Origin: Stutzerimonas stutzeri RCH2
GTDB lineage: Bacteria > Pseudomonadota > Gammaproteobacteria > Pseudomonadales > Pseudomonadaceae
Reading direction: 5' to 3'
Assembly: GCF_000327065.1 (NCBI RefSeq)
Contig: NC_019936.1
Coordinates: forward strand, 4,368,001-4,432,000
Length of the DNA stretch: 64,000 nt
Under the pieces are notes generated by a model, which had not been told where the DNA came from, ran no database searches, and saw nothing but the letters and a program-made list of their open reading frames with translations. Position 1 is the first letter of the stretch. The number at the start of each line of letters is the position of its first letter. A program made the translations under genes and the position numbers. Positions 9,054 to 18,223 of this stretch are shown here, piece by piece.

Positions 9054-9619
9054 CGCTTGTCCTCGATGACTTGCGCCTCAGGCAGACGAAAACCGTCGCT
9101 GGCGATAAGCCAGGCACCGCCGCGCGGCTTGCGTTCGGACAACCGCAGGCTGAACGGCGATAGCTCGCCGCTGGAAAGGATCAATAGTTGCGGTTCCAGT
9201 CGCGGTGCCCGCCGTGCCGTGCGCTCATCATCGCGGGACAGCCCGGCGCGGTCGTCTTCGCGCTGGGTCGGGGCCAGTAGTTCCAGCGGCGTGCCGTCCA
9301 GTTCCAGATCCAGGCGCATCCACTCCGGCACCTTGTGCACCTTGCGTCGCTCGACTTCCAGCCAGCGTGTGGCCGCCTCGTCGTAGCGCAGTACGCGATA
9401 GCCCTCGCTGTTGACCAGCAGGCCGTATTCGCGACTGTCGAGCACTGCCTCATCGCTGAGCACGCCGATCAGCGCCGCCAGGCGCCGCGCCTCGTCACGC
9501 AGCTCGCGCGAGGTGCTCGAACCGCCGACGCTGAGCACCGCCACGCTGACCAGAATGCCCAGCAGGACGATGACCACCAGCAGCTCGATCAGCGTGAAAG
9601 CGCGGGCGCGCTGCCACAT
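9050..9619 (-). CDS. gspH: Type II secretion minor pseudopilin GspH (XcpU-type)
   Basis: This 189-aa minor pseudopilin starts MWQRARAFTLIELLVVIVLL. Glu at +5 after the Ala/Phe junction is retained, but the residue before the cleavage site appears to be Ala rather than the usual Gly, a tolerated variation. The body contains DEARRLAALIGVLSDEAVLD, as in GspH. It sits 3 bp after gspG and overlaps gspI by 4 bp. Function in pseudopilus assembly is inferred from family and operon position. Confidence 0.93.
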   Translation of the reverse strand: MWQRARAFTLIELLVVIVLLGILVSVAVLSVGGSSTSRELRDEARRLAALIGVLSDEAVLDSREYGLLVNSEGYRVLRYDEAATRWLEVERRKVHKVPEWMRLDLELDGTPLELLAPTQREDDRAGLSRDDERTARRAPRLEPQLLILSSGELSPFSLRLSERKPRGGAWLIASDGFRLPEAQVIEDKR

Positions 9620-9622
9620 CGA

Positions 9623-10063
9623 TTACAGGTCCCAGTTACCGATATCGGCGTTGAGGTCGCTGCCGCCGGGCTTGCCGTCGGCGCCGAAGGAGTACAGGTC
9701 GAACTGGCCCTGGGTACCTGGCGACAGGTATTGGTAGTCGTTACCCCATGGGTCCTTGGGCAGGCGCTTGAGGTAGCCGTCGCGGTTCCAGTTCTTCGGT
9801 TGCGGATTGCCGGAAGGCTTTTTCACCAGCGCATCCAGGCCCTGCTGGGTGCTGGGGTAGGTGAAGTTGTCCAGCTTGTACATATCCAGCGCGGCGCCGA
9901 TGGCCTTGATGTCGCCTTTGGCCACGGTGACCTTGGCCTGATCCGGCCGGCTCATCACCTGCGGCACCACCAGCGCGGCAAGGATGCCGAGGATGACCAC
10001 CACCACCATGATTTCGATGAGGGTGAAGCCCCCTTGCGTGCGTCGTTGCAACTTCATTGTCAT
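9623..10063 (-). CDS. gspG: Type II secretion major pseudopilin GspG (XcpT-type)
   Basis: This 146-aa protein is the major pseudopilin that forms the piston-like pseudopilus. The cleavage region is GGFTLIEIMVVVVILGILAA. The conserved GspG body contains DIKAIGAALDMYKLDNFTYP, a TQQGLDALV segment, RLPKDPWGNDYQYLSPG and the C-terminal SFGADGKPGGSDLNADIGNW calcium-binding region. The start may be the ATG at 10063 or at 10057; both give a normal short leader. It abuts gspF. Confidence 0.96.
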   Translation of the reverse strand: MTMKLQRRTQGGFTLIEIMVVVVILGILAALVVPQVMSRPDQAKVTVAKGDIKAIGAALDMYKLDNFTYPSTQQGLDALVKKPSGNPQPKNWNRDGYLKRLPKDPWGNDYQYLSPGTQGQFDLYSFGADGKPGGSDLNADIGNWDL

Positions 10064-11277
10064 TACCCCACCAGTTGGTTGAGAGAGAGGATCGGCATCA
10101 GGATCGCCAGCACGATGACCAGCACCACAGCCCCCATGAACACCAGCATGAACGGTTCGAACAGACCGACCAGCAAAGACACCTGGGCAGCGAGGTCGTT
10201 CTCCTGATTGCGTGCGGTTCGCGCCAGCATCTGATCCAGTTCACCGGATTTCTCGCCGCTGGCGATCATGTGCAGCATCATCGGCGGAAATTCGCCGGTG
10301 GCGTCGAGTGCGCGGGTCAGGCTGCTGCCCTCGCGCACCTTCTGCGCGGCCTCGACCACCCGTTCGCGGATGCGCAGGTTAGCGATCACCGCAGCAGCGA
10401 TGGACAACGCCTCCACCAGCGGCACGCCGCTCTTGGTCAGGATCGCCAGGGTCGAGGCGAAGCGCGCGGTGTTGGTCGCCCGGCTCAGCCGACCGATCAG
10501 CGGTATCCGCAGGATGAACGCGTGCCAACGCAGGCGCAGCGCCGGATCGCGCAATGCCGCACGCATGGCCAGCACGCCGGCGATGATGCCGAGCACGATC
10601 AGCCAGCCCCAGTTCTTCACCACGTCACTGGTGGCGATCAAACCGCGGGTCAGCGCCGGCAGCTCCTGGCCGGTGTTGACGAAGACCTTGACCACGTCCG
10701 GCACCACGTAGCCCAGCAGCAGCACGACGATGGCCAGCGAGGCGACCATCAGGATCACCGGATAGAGCAGCGCCAGCTGAATTTTCTGCCGCGACTGCTG
10801 ACGCTGGTCGGTGTAGTCGGCCAGCTGGTCGAGCACCAGCCCAAGATGGCCGGCATGCTCACCGGCCGCCACCGTAGCGCGGTAGAGCTCGGGAAATGCC
10901 GATGGATATTCGCGCAGCGCGGCGGCCAGGCTGTGGCCTTCCATCACCCGCGCGCGCACCGCCAGCAGCATCGATTTGATCTTCGCCGAGGTGGACTGTG
11001 CCGCTGCCGCGCGCAGGGCTTCCTCGATCGGCAGCGCGGCCTGCACCAGCGTCGCCAGCTGGCGGGTGACCAAGGCCAGATCGCGCGCCGACAGGCCACG
11101 ACCGAAGCTGAAACCGCCGCGGCTGACGTCTTCCTTGGACTTGGCCTGCTTCACCTCCAGCGGTGCCCACTGCTTCTCGCGCAGCAGCTGGCGCGCCTGA
11201 CGCGGGCTGTCGGCCTCGATCAGACCTTTCTGCTCACGGCCGCGGGGGTCGAGGGCAAGGTATTCGAAGGCAGCCAT
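10063..11277 (-). CDS. gspF: Type II secretion inner-membrane platform protein GspF (XcpS-type)
   Basis: This 404-aa polytopic protein is the platform that couples GspE to the pseudopilus. Two homologous cytoplasmic domains of the T2SSF type are visible, each followed by hydrophobic segments (IQLALLYPVILMVASLAIVV, and FEPFMLVFMGAVVLVIVLAI near the C-terminus). The start MAAFEYLALDPRGREQKGLI is typical. It is separated from gspE by 156 bp that contain a REP-like hairpin; gspE and gspF are usually adjacent without such a gap. Confidence 0.95.
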   Translation of the reverse strand: MAAFEYLALDPRGREQKGLIEADSPRQARQLLREKQWAPLEVKQAKSKEDVSRGGFSFGRGLSARDLALVTRQLATLVQAALPIEEALRAAAAQSTSAKIKSMLLAVRARVMEGHSLAAALREYPSAFPELYRATVAAGEHAGHLGLVLDQLADYTDQRQQSRQKIQLALLYPVILMVASLAIVVLLLGYVVPDVVKVFVNTGQELPALTRGLIATSDVVKNWGWLIVLGIIAGVLAMRAALRDPALRLRWHAFILRIPLIGRLSRATNTARFASTLAILTKSGVPLVEALSIAAAVIANLRIRERVVEAAQKVREGSSLTRALDATGEFPPMMLHMIASGEKSGELDQMLARTARNQENDLAAQVSLLVGLFEPFMLVFMGAVVLVIVLAILMPILSLNQLVG

Positions 11278-11299
11278 CAGGCGGTCTCCAACACAGGCG

Positions 11300-11364
11300 A
11301 TTCGCGGTCACGGCCGCTTCCACCTGGGCTGCTTGGGTGCATGGAAGTGGCCCTGGCCGCGAAT
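11300..11364. repeat. REP-like long imperfect inverted repeat between gspE and gspF
   Basis: A 23-bp arm at 11300-11322, starting ATTCGCGG and ending CTTCCA, is repeated in inverted orientation at 11342-11364, matching at 20 of 23 positions with a 19-bp centre. The ATTCGCGG...GGCC core resembles Pseudomonas repetitive extragenic palindromes, and two facing copies resemble a REP doublet (REPIN). That family assignment is from memory and was not aligned. The structure could form a strong hairpin in the operon mRNA. Confidence 0.7.
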
Positions 11365-11433
11365 GGCGCCATGACACACCACCTGCCGCACCGCAGATGC
11401 CTCACCAGGCGAGCCTGAAACAACCTCATCCCC

Positions 11434-12948
11434 TCACTCCTCACGCGTCACCCGCAGCACTTCCTCGATGGTGGTCACGCCTTCGCGCACCTTGCGCAGG
11501 CCGTCGTCGCGGATGCTCGGCCCCAGCACCCGCGCGTGGCGCAGCATGTCCTGCTCGCTGGCGCGGGTGTGTACCATGGTGCGCAGGGCATCGTCGAACA
11601 GCACCAGTTCGTAAATGCCGGTACGCCCGCGGTACCCGAGCCCGCGACACTGCTCGCAGCCTTCGTCGTGATACAGCGTGGGTGCGTTGTCCGGACTCAC
11701 ACCGAGCAGCGCGCACTCGGCGGCATCGGCGACGTAGGCACGTTTGCAGTCATTGCACAGCACCCGCACGAGGCGCTGGGCCAGCACACCGAGCAGCGAG
11801 GAGGAAATCAGGAACGGCTCGACACCCATGTCCACCAGGCGCGTGACGGCGCCGATGGCGCTGTTGGTGTGCAGCGTGGAGAGCACCAAGTGGCCGGTCA
11901 ACGAGGCCTGCACGGCCATGTCGGCGGTTTCCTGATCGCGGATCTCGCCGACCATCACCACGTCGGGGTCCTGGCGCAGGATGGCGCGCAGGCCGCGGGC
12001 GAAGGTCATGTCGACCTTGGTGTTGACCTGCGTCTGGCCGATGCCTTCGAGGTGGTATTCGATGGGGTCCTCGACGGTGAGGATATTGCGCGTGCGGTCA
12101 TTGAGCGTGGTCAGCGCGGCATATAGCGTGGTGGTCTTGCCTGAGCCGGTAGGGCCGGTGACCAGAATGATGCCGTGGGGCTTCTTCACCGCCTGTTCCA
12201 GGTGGTCGCGGTCCTGCTCGTTCATGCCCAGGTGACGCAGGGTCAGGCGCCCGGCCTGCTTGTCGAGCAGACGCAACACCACCCGCTCGCCATTGGCCGA
12301 AGGCAAGGTGGAAACGCGGATGTCGACCTCACGCCCGCCGACCCTAAGCGAGATGCGCCCATCCTGCGGGATGCGCTTCTCGGCGATATCCAGCTTGGCC
12401 ATGACCTTGATCCGCGAAACCAGCAGCGCCGCCAGCTCGCGCTTGGGCTGCACCACTTCACGGAGGATGCCGTCGACGCGAAAGCGGATCACCAGGCGCT
12501 TCTCGAAGGTTTCGATATGGATATCCGAGGCGTTCTCGGCGATCGCCTCGCCGAGAATGGCGTTGATCAGGCGGATGATCGGCGCGTCGTCCTCCTGCTC
12601 CAGCAGGTCCTCGGTTTCCTGGATCTGGTCGGCCAGGCTGGCCAGGTCGAGGTCGTTGCCCAGCCCCTCGACCATCAGCATCGCCGCCGAGGAATCGTGC
12701 TGATAGGCCGCGCCAAGCGCCTGCTCGAAATCCGCCTGCGGCAGCCATTGCATCGGCAAGCGCATACCGACCACCCGCTGCGCCTCCTGCACCGCAGTCA
12801 GCGCGGCACCTTCGCGCAGGCCCAGACGCAGCTCACTGCCGCGCTCCAGCAGGATCACGCCGTGGCGGCGGGCAAAGGCGAACGGCAGACGGCGCTGGGC
12901 CGACTGTTCGAGCAGCGTGGTGACTTCGTTTACATCGAGTTCGGGCAT
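11434..12948 (-). CDS. gspE: Type II secretion ATPase GspE (XcpR-type)
   Basis: This 504-aa cytoplasmic ATPase powers pseudopilus assembly. Walker A GPTGSGKT is at residues 265-272, the Asp-box region [12 protein letters not shown] follows at about 291-302, and Walker [13 protein letters not shown] is at 327-338. The tetracysteine zinc element uses Cys398, Cys401, Cys431 and Cys434. The N-terminal domain (1-130) is the GspL-binding part. It is the first gene of the minus-strand operon, and no gspC or gspD lies upstream; the next gene is divergent pntAA. Confidence 0.96.
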   Translation of the reverse strand: MPELDVNEVTTLLEQSAQRRLPFAFARRHGVILLERGSELRLGLREGAALTAVQEAQRVVGMRLPMQWLPQADFEQALGAAYQHDSSAAMLMVEGLGNDLDLASLADQIQETEDLLEQEDDAPIIRLINAILGEAIAENASDIHIETFEKRLVIRFRVDGILREVVQPKRELAALLVSRIKVMAKLDIAEKRIPQDGRISLRVGGREVDIRVSTLPSANGERVVLRLLDKQAGRLTLRHLGMNEQDRDHLEQAVKKPHGIILVTGPTGSGKTTTLYAALTTLNDRTRNILTVEDPIEYHLEGIGQTQVNTKVDMTFARGLRAILRQDPDVVMVGEIRDQETADMAVQASLTGHLVLSTLHTNSAIGAVTRLVDMGVEPFLISSSLLGVLAQRLVRVLCNDCKRAYVADAAECALLGVSPDNAPTLYHDEGCEQCRGLGYRGRTGIYELVLFDDALRTMVHTRASEQDMLRHARVLGPSIRDDGLRKVREGVTTIEEVLRVTREE

Positions 12949-13469
12949 CGTGCAGCTCCACCAGCGATACGCAGCGACCCGACGTCACTGCGTTCGAAAC
13001 ACTCCAATCGGGTCCAACCAGCCTAGTTGGACTACAAGGATTGAATGACATTTCAACGTGCGCGCGTTTTTCCTGCATATCGACTTAACCCGACACCAAG
13101 GTCGGAGGCGCTTGGCACCGCTGACGAATACCCCGTCAATGGCGCGTCATTCATGATGCGGCCGTGTCGTGTGCCTGGCGCGGACGACTTGGACGTACGC
13201 AGAGCCAAACAGGACGCAATCTGCAGCGAAGCGCGGAAAACAGGCAGTCATCCTGCGACCGACGCGTCAAATACAATCGTTTGATTGAAACAGTTGTTTG
13301 ATTTTTTCAAGGCTTGCAGAATGCCGCGCCGGGCGATCCGTTTTTGCGCTTCGCCCGGCTGGCTTCACCTGTTCCATACCCCGTCCGCCAGAGCAGCGGG
13401 CGGGTGAAAAGCACGTCGGTGCGCGGCTCGCCGCAGCACCGGTCATGATCACGCAGGAGAACAACAACA
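12949..13469. other. 521-bp intergenic region between divergent gspE and pntAA
   Basis: Short ORFs here lack recognisable domains and I do not call them as genes. The stretch must hold the promoters of the leftward gsp operon and the rightward pnt operon. An A+T-rich patch at about 13268-13310 contains a palindromic motif and a direct repeat, listed separately. A purine-rich AGGAGAA ribosome-binding site lies just before the pntAA ATG. Confidence 0.6.
13274..13303. promoter_or_regulatory. Candidate PsrA-type (TetR) operator upstream of pntAA
   Basis: Positions 13287-13300 read GAAAC-AGTT-GTTTG, a full match to the published PsrA consensus (G/C)AAAC-N4-GTTT(G/C). Just upstream, 13274-13287 is a second inverted repeat, CAATC-GTTT-GATTG, and the octamer GTTTGATT occurs twice 17 bp apart (13279 and 13296). 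Repeats in an A+T-rich patch about 170 bp before pntAA suggest a repressor or activator site. PsrA as the binding protein is an inference from the motif alone. Confidence 0.4.
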
Positions 13470-14591
13470 ATGCACATCGGTGTTCCTCTCGAAACCCACT
13501 CCGGGGAAACGCGCGTCGCCGCGACCCCGGAAACCGTCAAGAAACTGATCGGCCAAGGGCACCGGGTGACGCTGCAAAGCGGCGCCGGGTTGCTTTCCAG
13601 CGTGCCGGACAGCGCCTATGAAGCGGTCGGCGCAACCATCGGCGATGCCGCCGCGGCGTTCGCTGCTGAGCTGGTGCTGAAGGTCAATGCGCCGGACGAT
13701 GCCGAACTGGCGCAGATGCAATCCGGCAGCGTGCTGCTGGGCATGCTCAACCCGTTCGACAATGCCTGCATTGCGCGCATGGCTGCCCGCGGCATCACCG
13801 CCTTCGCGCTGGAGGCCGCGCCGCGTACTTCCCGCGCGCAGAGCCTGGACGTACTGTCGTCGCAGGCCAACATCGCCGGCTACAAGGCGGTGCTGGTCGG
13901 CGCCCATCACTACCCGCGCTTCATGCCGATGCTGATGACCGCCGCCGGTACCGTGAAGGCCGCGCGCGTGCTGATCCTCGGTGCCGGTGTCGCCGGGCTG
14001 CAGGCCATCGCCACGGCCAAGCGCCTGGGTGCGGTGGTCGAGGCTTCGGACGTGCGTCCGGCGGTGAAGGAGCAGATCGAATCGCTCGGCGCCAAGTTCG
14101 TCGACGTGCCGCTGGAGACCGACGAGGAGCGCGAATGCGCCGAAGGCGTCGGTGGCTATGCGCGGCCGATGCCCGCTTCGTGGATGGCGCGTCAGGCGCA
14201 GGCGGTGCACGAGCGTGCGCTGCAGTCGGACATCGTCATCACCACCGCGCTGATCCCGGGCCGCAAGGCGCCGACGCTGCTGCAGGAAGCCACCGTCGAG
14301 CAGATGAAGCCCGGCTCGGTGATCGTCGACCTGGCGGCCGGCCACGGCGGCAACTGCCCGCTCACCGAGATCGATCAGGTGGTGGTGCGCCACGGCGTGA
14401 CCATCGTCGGCCACGCCAACCTGGCGACGCTGGTGCCGGCGGACGCCTCGGCGCTGTACGCCCGCAACCTGCTGGATTTCCTCAAGCTGGTCACCGACAA
14501 GGACGGCCAGTTCCAGCTCAACCTCGAAGACGACATCGTCGCCGCGTGCCTGATGTGCCGCGACGGCCAGGTCGTGCGGACCAACGGTTAA
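13470..14591 (+). CDS. pntAA: Proton-translocating NAD(P) transhydrogenase subunit alpha, part 1 (PntAA)
   Basis: This 373-aa protein is the soluble NAD(H)-binding domain I of the membrane transhydrogenase, which uses the proton gradient to reduce NADP+ with NADH. It starts [20 protein letters not shown], has the Rossmann motif [22 protein letters not shown] around residue 170, and an alanine-dehydrogenase-like body. The enzyme is in its split form, with domain I separate from the membrane part. pntAB follows 13 bp later, then pntB after 3 bp. Confidence 0.95.
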   Translation: MHIGVPLETHSGETRVAATPETVKKLIGQGHRVTLQSGAGLLSSVPDSAYEAVGATIGDAAAAFAAELVLKVNAPDDAELAQMQSGSVLLGMLNPFDNACIARMAARGITAFALEAAPRTSRAQSLDVLSSQANIAGYKAVLVGAHHYPRFMPMLMTAAGTVKAARVLILGAGVAGLQAIATAKRLGAVVEASDVRPAVKEQIESLGAKFVDVPLETDEERECAEGVGGYARPMPASWMARQAQAVHERALQSDIVITTALIPGRKAPTLLQEATVEQMKPGSVIVDLAAGHGGNCPLTEIDQVVVRHGVTIVGHANLATLVPADASALYARNLLDFLKLVTDKDGQFQLNLEDDIVAACLMCRDGQVVRTNG

Positions 14592-14604
14592 GGGAGACGC
14601 GAAC

Positions 14605-14922
14605 ATGGATCTGATTTCAGACGGCATCTACAACCTGATCATCTTCGTGCTGGCGATCTACGTCGGCTACCACGTGGTCTGGAACGTCACCCCGGCCCTG
14701 CACACCCCGCTGATGGCGGTTACCAACGCGATCTCGGCGATCGTCATCGTCGGCGCCATGCTGGCCGCCGCGCTCACCGTCACCCCGCTGGGCAAGGCCA
14801 TGGGCACCCTGGCCGTGGCGCTGGCCGCGGTCAACGTGTTCGGGGGCTTCCTGGTCACCCGTCGCATGCTGGAAATGTTCAAGAAGAAGGACCGCAGCGC
14901 GGCCAAGGCGGAGGGCAAGTAA
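14605..14922 (+). CDS. pntAB: NAD(P) transhydrogenase subunit alpha, part 2 (PntAB), membrane segment
   Basis: This 105-aa protein has three hydrophobic segments: [34 protein letters not shown] and [14 protein letters not shown]. It is the alpha-subunit part of the proton-conducting domain II, which is separately encoded here and in other Pseudomonas. A charged tail ([13 protein letters not shown]) ends the protein. It lies between pntAA and pntB with near-overlapping spacing. Confidence 0.94.
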   Translation: MDLISDGIYNLIIFVLAIYVGYHVVWNVTPALHTPLMAVTNAISAIVIVGAMLAAALTVTPLGKAMGTLAVALAAVNVFGGFLVTRRMLEMFKKKDRSAAKAEGK

Positions 14923-14925
14923 GCC

Positions 14926-16362
14926 ATGAGCATGAACCTGATCACCCTGCTCTATCTGGTCGCCTCGGTGTGCTTCATCCAGGCACTGAAGGGCCTGTCC
15001 CACCCCACCACCTCACGTCGCGGCAACCTGTTCGGCATGATTGGCATGGGCCTGGCCGTACTGACCACGGTCGGCCTGATCTTCAAGCTTGGCAGCGAGC
15101 TGGCCACCGCCGGCATCGGCTACGTGATCGTCGGCCTGCTGATCGGCGGCAGCGTCGGCACCGTCATGGCCAAGCGCGTCGAGATGACCAAGATGCCCGA
15201 GCTGGTCGCCTTCATGCACAGCATGATCGGCCTGGCCGCGGTATTCATCGCCATCGCGGCGGTGGTCGAGCCGCAGTCGCTGGGCATTGTCGAGCAGATC
15301 GGCTACGCCATTCCGGTGGGCAACCGCCTGGAGCTGTTCCTTGGTGCGGCCATCGGTGCCATCACCTTCTCCGGTTCGGTGATCGCCTTCGGCAAGCTGT
15401 CGGGCAAGTACAAGTTCCGCCTGTTCCAGGGCGCCCCGGTGGTGTTCAAGGGCCAGCACATGGTCAACCTGGCCGTGGGCCTTGCGATCGTCGGCCTGGG
15501 TCTGGTCTACACCTTCACCGGCAACCTGACCGCCTTCGCGATCGTGGTGGCGCTGGCCTTCGTCATCGGCGTGCTGATCATCATCCCCATCGGCGGCGCC
15601 GACATGCCGGTGGTGGTGTCGATGCTCAACAGCTACTCGGGCTGGGCGGCGGCCGGTATCGGCTTCTCGCTGAACAACTCGATGCTGATCATCGCCGGCT
15701 CGCTGGTGGGCTCGAGCGGCGCGATCCTCTCGTACATCATGTGCAAGGCGATGAACCGCTCGTTCTTCAACGTGATCCTCGGCGGCTTCGGTGCCGACGC
15801 CGATGCCGGCGGCCCGGCGGGCGCGCAGTTGGAGCGCAACGTGAAGTCCGGTTCGGCCGACGACGCGGCCTTCCTGCTGACCAACGCCGACACCGTGATC
15901 ATCGTCCCGGGCTACGGCCTGGCGGTGGCCCGCGCGCAGCACGCGCTGATGGAGCTGGCCGAGAAGCTGACGCACATGGGCGTAACCGTGAAGTACGCGA
16001 TCCACCCGGTCGCCGGACGCATGCCGGGGCACATGAACGTACTGCTGGCCGAGGCCGAAGTGCCTTACGAGCAAGTGTTCGAGATGGATGACATCAACTC
16101 CGAGTTCGGCCAGGCCGACGTGGTGCTGGTGCTCGGCGCCAACGACGTGGTCAACCCGGCGGCGAAGACCGATCCGAAATCGGCGATCGCCGGCATGCCG
16201 ATCCTTGAGGCCTACAAGGCCAAGACGGTCATCGTCAACAAGCGCTCCATGGCCAGCGGCTATGCCGGCCTCGACAACGAGCTGTTCTACATGGACAAGA
16301 CCATGATGGTCTTCGGCGACGCGAAGAAAGTCGTCGAGGACATGGTCAAGGCCGTGGAATGA
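14926..16362 (+). CDS. pntB: NAD(P) transhydrogenase subunit beta (PntB)
   Basis: This 478-aa subunit completes the proton channel with about nine hydrophobic helices in residues 1-270 and ends with the NADP(H)-binding domain III. That domain shows VIIVPGYGLAVARAQHALME and the conserved KYAIHPVAGRMPGHMNVLLA and VLVLGANDVVNPAA segments. Length is normal. An intrinsic terminator follows within about 20 bp, marking the end of the pntAA-pntAB-pntB operon. Confidence 0.96.
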   Translation: MSMNLITLLYLVASVCFIQALKGLSHPTTSRRGNLFGMIGMGLAVLTTVGLIFKLGSELATAGIGYVIVGLLIGGSVGTVMAKRVEMTKMPELVAFMHSMIGLAAVFIAIAAVVEPQSLGIVEQIGYAIPVGNRLELFLGAAIGAITFSGSVIAFGKLSGKYKFRLFQGAPVVFKGQHMVNLAVGLAIVGLGLVYTFTGNLTAFAIVVALAFVIGVLIIIPIGGADMPVVVSMLNSYSGWAAAGIGFSLNNSMLIIAGSLVGSSGAILSYIMCKAMNRSFFNVILGGFGADADAGGPAGAQLERNVKSGSADDAAFLLTNADTVIIVPGYGLAVARAQHALMELAEKLTHMGVTVKYAIHPVAGRMPGHMNVLLAEAEVPYEQVFEMDDINSEFGQADVVLVLGANDVVNPAAKTDPKSAIAGMPILEAYKAKTVIVNKRSMASGYAGLDNELFYMDKTMMVFGDAKKVVEDMVKAVE

Positions 16363-16380
16363 TCGCCTCGCGCTGAAGCG

Positions 16381-16419
16381 AAAAACCCCTCCCGGCCCAC
16401 GCCGCGAGGGGTTTTTTTC
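16381..16419. terminator. Bidirectional intrinsic terminator after pntB
   Basis: An inverted repeat pairs AAACCCCTC (ending at 16391) with GAGGGGTTT (from 16406) and is followed by a run of seven T on the plus strand, with an A-run on the other side. It can serve both pntB and the convergent mdaB-like gene. Confidence 0.88.
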
Positions 16420-16434
16420 TTTGCCCGCCGAAGC

Positions 16435-17025
16435 TCAGACGTTGAAGCCAAACACCTCGCCCAGATGCCGGCGGTAGCGTTCGACATCCGCCTCGATCCG
16501 CGGCCGCTTCATCACATCGACGCAGAGGAAGGTCGGCAGGCCCTGCAGGCCGAGAAACTCGTGGGCCTTGTGAAACGGCAGGTAGACGGCATCCACGCCC
16601 TTGCCGGCGAAGAAATCGCTGGGGTCGTCGAAGGCCTGCTGTGGCGCGTTCCAGGTGGCGGAAATCATGTAGCGCTTGCCCTGCAACAGACCGCCGCTAC
16701 CGTATTTCTGCGAGGCATCGGAGCGGGTGCGGCCGTCGTTGGCGTAGAGGCTGCCGTGGCCGGCGGTGAACACCTCGTCGAGGTACTTCTTCACCGTCCA
16801 GGGCGCGCCCATCCACCAGCCAGGCATCTGGTAGATCAGCGCATCGGCCCAGAGAATCTTTTCGACCTCCTGCTGCACGTCGTAGCCGGCGTCGATCTCG
16901 GTGGTGCGCACCTCGAAGCCGGCCGCCGTCAGGGTTTCGTTGGCGGCCTGGTGCAGCGTGGCGTTGTACTGGCCGGCCGAGTGGGCGAAGGCCTTGCCGC
17001 CGTTGAGTAGCAGAATCTTCTTCAT
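16435..17025 (-). CDS. mdaB: MdaB-type NAD(P)H:quinone oxidoreductase
   Basis: This 196-aa flavodoxin-like protein resembles MdaB, an FAD-containing NAD(P)H dehydrogenase that reduces quinones by two electrons and limits redox cycling. It begins MKKILLLNGGKAFAHSAGQY and contains the family motif YQMPGWWMGAPWTVKKYLDE and the DGRTRSDASQKYGSGG segment. Length is typical. It is convergent with pntB and shares the terminator, and about 120 bp separate it from the carrier gene upstream. Confidence 0.88.
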   Translation of the reverse strand: MKKILLLNGGKAFAHSAGQYNATLHQAANETLTAAGFEVRTTEIDAGYDVQQEVEKILWADALIYQMPGWWMGAPWTVKKYLDEVFTAGHGSLYANDGRTRSDASQKYGSGGLLQGKRYMISATWNAPQQAFDDPSDFFAGKGVDAVYLPFHKAHEFLGLQGLPTFLCVDVMKRPRIEADVERYRRHLGEVFGFNV

Positions 17026-17145
17026 GGGAATGCCTCAGCAACAGAATGGCGCGCAGCTTATCCACGGTCGGGCATGACACCCAGGCCAGGGCGAGCAAAT
17101 CATCTTTGCGCGCCAGTCATGAATCTGCTGTGTATTGACTTCAGA

Positions 17146-18135
17146 TCAGCTCGCTTTTGCCACCGAAGTCGTCTCCGGTCGCGACGCGTACCGCTGCGCC
17201 AGCACCGCGCAGACCATCAGTTGAATCTGGTGGAACAGCATCAGCGGCAGGATCAGCGTGCCCAGCGCGCCGCCAGCGAACAGCACCTGCGCCATGGGGA
17301 TGCCGGTGGCCAGACTCTTCTTCGACCCGGCGAAGAGGATGGTGATGCGATCTTCCAGATCGAAGCCCAGCCAGCGCGCCACCAGCCAGGTGATCAGCAG
17401 GGCCAGCGCCAGCAGCAGGCAGCAGGCCAGCACCAGGCCGAGCAGCTGCGGCAGCGGCACCTGCTGCCAGATGCCCTCGACCACCGCGTGGCTGAACGCG
17501 GTGTAGACCACCAGCAGGATCGAGCTCTGGTCGACGTTCTTCAGCCAGCCCTTGTTGCGCGCCACCCAGTCGCCGATCCAGCGCCGCGCGATCTGCCCGG
17601 CGATGAACGGCAGCAGCAGCTGCACGACGATCTTGCCGATGGCATCCAGCGTCGAGCCGCCTTCACCCTGCGCGCCCATCAGCAGCAGCACCAGCAGCGG
17701 CGTGAGGAAGATGCCGATCAGGCTGGAGGCTGCCGCGCTACACACCGCCGCCGGGATATTGCCGCGCGCCAGGGAGGTGAAGGCGATGGCCGACTGCACC
17801 GTAGCCGGCAGGGCGCAGAGATAGAGGATGCCGAGATACAGCTCCGGCCCGACCATCGGCGTCAGCACCGGACGCAGCGCCAGGCCGAGCAGCGGGAACA
17901 GCACGAAGGTGCAGCTGAACACCAACAAATGCAGGCGCCAGTGGCCCATGCCTGCGAGGATCGCGCTACCCGACAGTTTGGCGCCGTGCATGAAGAACAG
18001 CAGGCCGATGGCCAGATTGGTGATCCACTCGAACACTACTACGCCCTGCCCGCGTGCCGGCAGCAGCGTGGCGATCGCCACCGCGCCGAGCAGAGCGAGG
18101 GTGAAATTGTCCGGTAGCAGGCGGGGTCTGGCCAT
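17146..18135 (-). CDS. Bile acid:sodium symporter-like transporter (SBF-like, YfeH type)
   Basis: This 329-aa membrane protein has about nine or ten hydrophobic segments, starting LPDNFTLALLGAVAIATLLP and including LGILYLCALPATVQSAIAFT and FAGSKKSLATGIPMAQVLFA. These match the SBF-like branch of the BASS family. The substrate is unknown, since members carry organic anions rather than bile acids in soil bacteria. It is divergent from an AraC-family regulator with an 88-bp spacer, so that regulator is its likely controller. Confidence 0.85.
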   Translation of the reverse strand: MARPRLLPDNFTLALLGAVAIATLLPARGQGVVVFEWITNLAIGLLFFMHGAKLSGSAILAGMGHWRLHLLVFSCTFVLFPLLGLALRPVLTPMVGPELYLGILYLCALPATVQSAIAFTSLARGNIPAAVCSAAASSLIGIFLTPLLVLLLMGAQGEGGSTLDAIGKIVVQLLLPFIAGQIARRWIGDWVARNKGWLKNVDQSSILLVVYTAFSHAVVEGIWQQVPLPQLLGLVLACCLLLALALLITWLVARWLGFDLEDRITILFAGSKKSLATGIPMAQVLFAGGALGTLILPLMLFHQIQLMVCAVLAQRYASRPETTSVAKAS

Positions 18136-18223
18136 GGGCGCTCCTGATGCGTGTGGCTTGCAGCGAATGGCTCAGGAGTCTACTGTCGGCGCGAACATCC
18201 GACTAACGCCATTGGCCAGACAA

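Noticed and set aside
13045-13284. Short ORF of 79 aa upstream of pntAA as a gene
   Set aside because: It has no ribosome-binding site or recognisable domain and overlaps the likely promoter and operator region.
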